Origin: Gallionellaceae bacterium
Lineage (GTDB): Bacteria > Pseudomonadota > Gammaproteobacteria > Burkholderiales > Gallionellaceae
DNA length: 48,384 nt
NCBI GenBank assembly: GCA_006218055.1
Contig: VBWD01000006.1
Coordinates: 1 to 48,384, forward strand
Direction of reading: 5' to 3'
Under the pieces are notes generated by a model. That model had not been told where the DNA came from. It saw only the letters and a list, made by a program, of their open reading frames with translations, and did not search any database. The translations under genes and the position numbers were made by a program. This document shows, piece after piece, positions 43,344 through 48,384 of the stretch. Position 1 is the stretch's first letter. Each line of letters starts with the position of its first letter.

Positions 43344-44576
43344 ATGGCACTAACAGAGCTTGAGGTTAGAAAGTCCAAGCCAACTGATAAGCAGCAAAAG
43401 CTATCAGACGGCGGTGGTCTGTATTTGCTGATTCATCCGAACGGCGGGAAGTATTGGCAAATGGCCTACCGCTTCGGTGGTAAACAAAAAACTCTATCGC
43501 TGGGCATATATCCTGACATTAGCCTAGCCGATGCACGGGGTCGGCGCGAACAGGCGCGCAAGCTGTTGGCTAACGATGCCGACCCCGGCGCAATCAAACA
43601 GGCTCAAAAGGCGGCAAAGATCGAAGCAGTCGATAATAGCTTCGCCACACTTGCCGCTGAATTCCATAAGATCAAATCCCCGATGTGGACAACCGGACAC
43701 GCCAAGCAGTGGATGGTCAACATGGAAAAGTATGCGCTGCCCATCATAGGTGATCGCCCGATTGCAGGGATCGAATCCATGGAGCTGGTGGGCATCATGC
43801 GAACAGTTGAGACCAACGGCACATTTGAGACCAGAGATCGCTTATTGCAAACCATAGGCGCGGTATTCAAATACGCAATCGCCACAGGTCGAGCTAAATA
43901 TAATCCGGCAGAAATTCGCATGGCACTGGCTGACCGACCAAAGGTGGAGCACTTCGCCTGCATAGCACCTGCCGAGTTACCCAAATTCCTGCGCGCTATA
44001 ACAGATTATCAAAACATGGCCAAGGTTTCACCGATTGCAATATCAGCTTTTCGCCTGCTGATGCTGACCACTACTCGAACCAGTGAGGTGCGTTTTTCCA
44101 AGTGGGAGGACTTTGACCTTGATGCGGGATGCTGGGTTATTCCCGAAGAGCAAACGGGGCGCAAAGGTAAGATTGGCAGGCGCAATCCCCATGCCGTGCC
44201 GCTAAGCGCCCAAGCCGTCAAGATTCTGCGCGACTTGTATCCGGTTACGGGAACGGGTGAATATGTATTTCCCAACCGCAACAGCGCTGGGCGGGTTATC
44301 AGCGAAAATACCGTATTAAAAATCATCGAAACCATCGGCTATAAAAGCAAGATGACAGGCCACGGCTTTAGAAGTTTAGCCCGCTCGATACTAGGCGAAA
44401 TGGGGCATCGCTGGGAGGTACTAGAGGCAATGTTGTCGCATGCGCTGGAGAATCAAACGGCAGCGGCCTATGTGCGCACCACCTACTTTGAAGAGCGGCG
44501 CGGCATCATGCAACAGTGGGCAGATTATCTCGACAAGATAGAAGCTGGTGCGGAAGTAATACCACTGCGCGCATAA
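43344..44576 (+). CDS. int: P4-type tyrosine site-specific integrase
   Basis: The 410-aa protein from the ATG at 43344 (ribosome-binding site ggaggtgggc) has the DUF4102 N-terminal arm-binding domain (LTELEVRKSKPTDKQQKLSDGGGLYLLI), a SAM-like core-binding domain (about 98-200) and a catalytic domain. R245 (LTTTRTSEVR), H340-x-x-R343 (TGHGFRSLARS), H366 (MLSHAL) and Y376 (TAAAYVRTTYF) complete the tyrosine-recombinase set. It lies about 180 bases downstream of the tRNA-Ser 3' end, the usual location for integrases that use the tRNA as attachment site. It marks an island extending to the right and out of the window. Confidence 0.95.
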   Translation: MALTELEVRKSKPTDKQQKLSDGGGLYLLIHPNGGKYWQMAYRFGGKQKTLSLGIYPDISLADARGRREQARKLLANDADPGAIKQAQKAAKIEAVDNSFATLAAEFHKIKSPMWTTGHAKQWMVNMEKYALPIIGDRPIAGIESMELVGIMRTVETNGTFETRDRLLQTIGAVFKYAIATGRAKYNPAEIRMALADRPKVEHFACIAPAELPKFLRAITDYQNMAKVSPIAISAFRLLMLTTTRTSEVRFSKWEDFDLDAGCWVIPEEQTGRKGKIGRRNPHAVPLSAQAVKILRDLYPVTGTGEYVFPNRNSAGRVISENTVLKIIETIGYKSKMTGHGFRSLARSILGEMGHRWEVLEAMLSHALENQTAAAYVRTTYFEERRGIMQQWADYLDKIEAGAEVIPLRA

Positions 44577-44877
44577 GTCTCAAAAAAACTCACACAGTCT
44601 TGCCTCGCAAGTCTGTGACAAGAACTTGCACAAGAGCATTGCTGTTGTGCCCACCGGACAATACGAGGCAGGTATAGAGAAGGTATAGGTACAGGTCTAT
44701 ATATTCTTTGTTGTTGCCTAGACTGAAATATTGAAGGAGGATGCGATTTTGAGTGACTGCTGAAAGATTAGGAGCAGTCGTTTACTGGGCAGACTATTGC
44801 TGAGGGTGATCGTCGCAGGTCGGCCAGTAGTGGACGTTCAATTATTTTATTGCGGCACTCATTTTGAGGGCAAATCA
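44577..44877. other. Non-coding gap after the integrase
   Basis: About 300 bp with no credible ORF. A ribosome-binding-like aaggaggatgcg at 44734 leads only to a three-codon frame. No tRNA, clear terminator or repeat was found. It may hold the promoter of the lipoprotein gene. Confidence 0.4.
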
Positions 44878-45966
44878 ATGCGTTTAACCGCACCTTATTT
44901 ACTAAGAGCGATAGCTCTCCTGATAGTTGCACCCCCCTTACTGTCAGCATGCTCTGTCACTGCAATAGTCAACTCTTATCAAGGCAACAACGAAGTGCGG
45001 AATTTATGCAAGATCGATGGTGGAATAAAGGTTTATGAAACGGTACAAATTTCACCGGGAGAATTCCCAACCATTATTCCTGACAAGGGGATTCCATCGT
45101 GGGAACGTATACGTGGCGTGATATATAAGAAGTACCGATACACAGATTCCTATGAGAATTTCCAACCTACCAGTTTGAACATTTATCGGCATAAAACCAC
45201 CATATCTAGAATTGAAGACAATAAAGTTATGGGGGAGCTTGTCTATTACGTTCGAGGAGGTTCCCCCGAGCTGCCCGGTGTGCATTGCCCTGAAAATGCG
45301 TCCTCAGAAAAACTAATAAATACTGTTTTCGTTATTCCTGGAGAGCAAGCAGATATCTATCCTACTTGCCCAAGCGGCAACACAGAGAAGCTTGAGTTAA
45401 CACTCAAGTCATCCGCCAAGCTTGTAAAACAAGATGTAAAAATTAATATTAATAAGCAGCCCAATAACAGGGATTGGCATAGAGGTGACAATTGTGATGG
45501 ACGCACTAAAATCGACCGTTGGTATGAAAAATATGGCGACAACACAAGATACGGAATCAAGTTAACAGGGACTAGATTGCTATTTTTTGGGGTGGATGGG
45601 AAAAGATGTCAGGCACTCGCCATCCCTGATGCAAGAAATATTAGCTGTGACGACAGTGGTGTATTTGTTCTCGGATACAAAAACAAACCTGAAGGGGCAT
45701 CCCTCATAGTGCAGCAATTCTCCAAGACTGGTCAGTTAGTACGTGAGACTGAAGCAAGCAGGGTTGCACCTTATGCTGGTGCTATGGTGAGTTACCGAGA
45801 GAGTGAAGACTCAATCAAAGTAAATACCGCAATTTTTAATCATAGTGACATAGCTAAGTGTTATTCAGCGACAGCATTGAAATCCTTATCAGGTGAGAAG
45901 CCAATCATGAACCGAATCGGTTCAGGTGATAAGACATTTGGGTATCAAGAGTGTGATGTAGATTAA
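44878..45966 (+). CDS. Putative lipoprotein of unknown function
   Basis: From the ATG at 44878 (MRLTAPYLLRAIALLIVAPP) there is a lipoprotein signal with lipobox LLSAC, cysteine about residue 25. The 362-aa product is mostly polar with several cysteines (CKIDGGIKVYE, NCDGRTKIDRW, CSNISCDDSG-like segments). I do not recognise a family. The start upstream at 44797 would place the signal inside the protein, so 44878 is chosen. It is cargo of the tRNA-Ser island. Confidence 0.7.
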   Translation: MRLTAPYLLRAIALLIVAPPLLSACSVTAIVNSYQGNNEVRNLCKIDGGIKVYETVQISPGEFPTIIPDKGIPSWERIRGVIYKKYRYTDSYENFQPTSLNIYRHKTTISRIEDNKVMGELVYYVRGGSPELPGVHCPENASSEKLINTVFVIPGEQADIYPTCPSGNTEKLELTLKSSAKLVKQDVKININKQPNNRDWHRGDNCDGRTKIDRWYEKYGDNTRYGIKLTGTRLLFFGVDGKRCQALAIPDARNISCDDSGVFVLGYKNKPEGASLIVQQFSKTGQLVRETEASRVAPYAGAMVSYRESEDSIKVNTAIFNHSDIAKCYSATALKSLSGEKPIMNRIGSGDKTFGYQECDVD

Positions 45967-46202
45967 AAGCGCTCCCCTTCCTTTTAAGGGAAATAGTGTT
46001 GGGTAGGCTCTTTTTTTCGCAACACGAATTGTCTCTTAAGGGTTAACTAGGGTCTGATGTCTAAATGAATGTCGAATGTCTTAAAATCTCTTGGGAGCGG
46101 ACGCTCGAAGGTAAGATATTTGCAGGGCTTAGATCGGACAAAATCAGACATTACAAGAGTTGAGCTAATTCTCCGTATGGCGGTCAAATAATCACAGCTT
46201 GT

Positions 46203-46676
46203 ATGAATCAAACGATATCTCAAATTCTTTGGTTGATGGGCTTGGTATTTATATCGATGCCCCTGCTGTTTTTGTTCAGAAGCAGAATACCCAAACTCTG
46301 GTTTTGGCGTACTTTCTGGACTCTATTCATCGTTTTTGCAGCACTGACCTTTATTGGGCAATTTTATTTACTCGCAGACAGATTGCAAAACAACATTCAG
46401 CATCCAGGTGTCTGGGTAATTCTCGCCTTCATTTCGTTGTTTTTATTATCTATTGCCATACTCACGATTTGGGTTTATTGGACATCGCGGGATTGGGACT
46501 GCGCACTTGAAGTCTGCAACAAACTCGAATGGCCGGTGAAAGATAAACATCTGTTGAGCAAATTATCAAAGCGCCAGATAGATTTTTTGAAAGTGACTGC
46601 GTTGTTTCGGCTCCTGCTTTTTGTGATATTAGGGACTGTTGTTGCAGTGAAAGTCATTTTGTTGTTTAGGTTTTAG
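46203..46676 (+). CDS. Small membrane protein of unknown function
   Basis: The 157-aa protein has four hydrophobic segments (ILWLMGLVFISMPLLFLF, FWTLFIVFAALTFIGQFYLL, VILAFISLFLLSIAILTIWVY and LLLFVILGTVVAVKVILLF) separated by short charged loops, the third loop with RDWDCALEVCNKLEWPVKDK. No known family. It starts with ATG 46203 without a strong ribosome-binding site. It is separate from its neighbours by about 170-235 bases. Confidence 0.6.
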   Translation: MNQTISQILWLMGLVFISMPLLFLFRSRIPKLWFWRTFWTLFIVFAALTFIGQFYLLADRLQNNIQHPGVWVILAFISLFLLSIAILTIWVYWTSRDWDCALEVCNKLEWPVKDKHLLSKLSKRQIDFLKVTALFRLLLFVILGTVVAVKVILLFRF

Positions 46677-46722
46677 GCGTGCAGTATCGGACTAAGGTGG
46701 CTAGCTACCCAGTATTTTCATC

Positions 46723-47657
46723 AACGACCGCTGCGGGTCACGCAGGGACGAGTGGATGATATGAACATGATCGGCTGCTGTTGATTAAGATGCAGCCATT
46801 GCTGATTAGCGAAGGCATAAAGCCGAATTCGGCCAAGAACGGTCACAATTATGAGTGAGCCAAAAAATATTCAATTTTCACCAGAACTCCTTCGAGCATA
46901 CAGCAAGGCTGCTCTGACCAATGCTAACCAGCTTGTTGCAGAGGCCGTTGTCCTTCACAAGCATGGCCACTTCGCAAGAGCTTACTTTCTAGCTGTGGCG
47001 TCCATCGAAGAAACAGGAAAAGCCTATTTGGCATTTGACGGACAAGGAAGAAACCTGTCTGACTCGGGTGTGGCGACAGCGCTGAAGCGGGCGATGGAAA
47101 ATCACTCACAAAAAATCTCATCGGCTTTTACAGCATTGCTTGTTGCGAGCCCAAACGTTCGGGAATCAGTCATGCCTCTAGTTGGTCTTATGGCGGACTT
47201 GAAACATGGACGTGAGCCGTCAATGTATACAGACATCCGCACTGATACCATGACTATACAAATTCCTTCTGCAGTGACTCGGGAGAAGGCAGCCCTCGAT
47301 TGCATCAGGTTGGCGACAGATTGTTTGTCACACACTGAAGTGCACATTTCAGAGAAGACACCAGAACAAAGAACCCGCGCTCAAGACCAAATGTTTGCAT
47401 TGAAAACAGGGCAACTACAAAAGATATTGAGCACCGAGGACTTTGTGTGGTACTTCATTGCACAATTAGATGCAGGGAAAAACGACATGGCGGAGGCTGT
47501 AATTTCTTATCAGGATAACTACGCTAAAGTTGGCATATTATTTGGGAAGCCACGTTGAACTAAAGGGGGCATCATCGCAATTGTTTTCAGCAACGACCGC
47601 TTCGGGTTAGCAAGCGTCGGTCGATCAACACCAAACTCTTAGTTTTTAACGACCGCT
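46723..47657. repeat. Dispersed AACGACCGCT repeat (three copies)
   Basis: The 10-mer AACGACCGCT occurs at 46723-46732, 47592-47601 and 47648-47657, each followed by GG/TTGGG-type sequence and in two cases by an inverted AGCGG or GTCGG segment able to form a hairpin. All are in intergenic sequence around the AbiV gene. It looks like a small intergenic palindromic repeat family. Confidence 0.5.
46851..47558 (+). CDS. AbiV-family abortive-infection protein (HEPN-like)
   Basis: The 235-aa protein has the AbiV core: ALTNANQLVAEAVVLHKHGH, then FARAYFLAVASIEETGKAYL with E53-E-x-G-K57 and MENHSQKISSAF. This RA-x-x-LA-x-x-x-x-EE-x-GK pattern is the signature of the AbiV/HEPN family first seen in lactococcal phage resistance. 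AbiV is proposed to block phage translation. It stands alone, 293 bases from the previous ORF's region, in the tRNA-Ser island. The ATG at 46851 is clear, with no strong ribosome-binding site. Confidence 0.8.
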   Translation: MSEPKNIQFSPELLRAYSKAALTNANQLVAEAVVLHKHGHFARAYFLAVASIEETGKAYLAFDGQGRNLSDSGVATALKRAMENHSQKISSAFTALLVASPNVRESVMPLVGLMADLKHGREPSMYTDIRTDTMTIQIPSAVTREKAALDCIRLATDCLSHTEVHISEKTPEQRTRAQDQMFALKTGQLQKILSTEDFVWYFIAQLDAGKNDMAEAVISYQDNYAKVGILFGKPR

Positions 47658-48313
47658 GTTGGGAGTGAAGCGGACGACCCTACAGAACATTCAATTCAAT
47701 CAACCTTCTCAGCAATTCCCCAGCGTCTCTTGTGGCCGAGGATGAGTCTGTCGCCCAACTTGCATGATCTCTTCCGCTACGGGCACTCCATCGCCTATCT
47801 CATACAAGCTCACCCAATCTCAAACGAATTGTGTCTCTCAAATTGTGTTGACACAAAAATTTGCCCATGAGAAATTGTCCCCTGTCACAAAACGCTCTTT
47901 AACAAGCCATCTGCAAATGTCCGGGTTTTCAAGACCTGAATACATACTTGCGCCTAAAAATCCTAATTAATATATTGAGCACACAAAATCTTATTGCGCC
48001 CCTAATTATCCAGAGACAAATACATTATTAACCGGAAAAACTTAAACTTACTGACAGCTAAATATTGAGACCATAAGTGTCCATCCATCTAAAAGCGTCC
48101 AATCAAATCAAATTCTCCGAACTCATCTAAATACGTCCATACATCGAATTGCGCCCATTTCTGAATCGTGCCTAAACTTAACTCATCTAATTCATTCCTG
48201 CGCTACCAATCCCAATCAAACGAAATTTCTTGAACTAGTAACATCACCCCAACTGCTGTGGTATGGCCTTGTTGCGCCTTGTGACTTCATTTCAACTACT
48301 GATGAGGTTAAGC
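47559..48313. other. Long non-coding end of the window
   Basis: About 755 bp without a convincing gene. It includes two copies of the AACGACCGCT repeat (47592 and 47648) with CCGCT...AGCGG pairing, and further down AT-rich sequence with repeated AACTCATCTAA (48120 and 48179) and several gcgccc/acgtcca segments. A 68-aa frame at 47764 lacks any ribosome-binding site or resemblance and is not accepted. Confidence 0.45.
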
Positions 48314-48384
48314 ATGAGCAACAGCAACAATTTATCCGGAAATATTTCCGGTGGGTGTGGTGATCTTTCTTCACCACTTTTTGA
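48314..48384 (+). CDS. Start of a small ORF running off the window
   Basis: ATG at 48314 opens a frame (MSNSNNLSGNISGGCGDLSSPLF) that is still open at the window end; no ribosome-binding site is conspicuous (aggttaagc). It is polar and repetitive in Asn, Ser and Gly with one Cys. It may be a short secreted peptide or nothing. Confidence 0.25.
   Translation, partial: MSNSNNLSGNISGGCGDLSSPLF

Noticed and set aside
47764-47970. 68-aa frame near the window end
   Set aside because: TTG start, no ribosome-binding site and no protein-like pattern.

Overview
The window looks like a betaproteobacterial chromosome, probably Nitrosomonadales or Gallionellaceae-like. The grounds are the moderately GC-rich housekeeping genes with beta-type protein sequences (lipA, sodB, arfB, yaeQ, rlmD, a YccA-type Bax inhibitor, a CHASE2/SH3/M48 cluster). 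The taxon is inferred from protein style, not from a marker gene.

Layout. (1) Positions 1-7626 are backbone: an S4 protein tail, arfB, yaeQ, an EEP phosphatase, an AlkD-like protein, a HerA-like ATPase, a TPR protein, a small protein and lipA. A scar between the small protein and lipA holds a truncated NTF2-like gene fused to the first ~70 codons of a TniQ gene, with end-like repeats beside lipA. (2) sodB (7902-8492) is interrupted in its last codons. (3) Positions 8447-33327 are a ~24.9 kb Tn7-like transposon. It has matching 23-nt terminal repeats, further TnsB-type sites at both ends, tnsA-tnsB-tnsC-tniQ at the left end, and a second tniQ with an HTH regulator at the right end. A short in-frame tail and a terminator hairpin that look like the displaced 3' end of sodB lie just outside the right end. 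(4) Positions 33406-42685 are backbone again: CHASE2, SH3 and M48 genes, a TPR membrane protein, a DD-peptidase, DUF3617, a PolB-like exonuclease, VanZ, rlmD and a Bax inhibitor. The SH3, M48 and rlmD genes each show an apparent internal deletion with a frameshift. (5) From tRNA-Ser(UGA) at 43075 a second island begins: a P4-type tyrosine integrase, a lipoprotein, a membrane protein and an AbiV-like HEPN protein.

Transposon cargo. A compact dndBCDE operon (minus strand) encodes DNA phosphorothioation; dndA is absent, so a host cysteine desulfurase probably supplies sulfur. There is no recognisable dndFGH. Divergently, from a shared operator-rich intergenic region, runs a different set: a sigma-70-region-4/HARE-HTH-like protein, a PLD-nuclease/SF2-helicase fusion, a 62-aa protein, an SMC-like ATPase with a CxC motif, a 163-aa protein and a HEPN-like protein. 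I propose this set as the effector (restriction) half, in place of DndFGH. A membrane protein plus a second DGQHR-domain protein may form a further accessory pair. The most interesting point is this whole package: a Tn7-like element targeted to the end of sodB that carries phosphorothioation genes with an atypical partner module.
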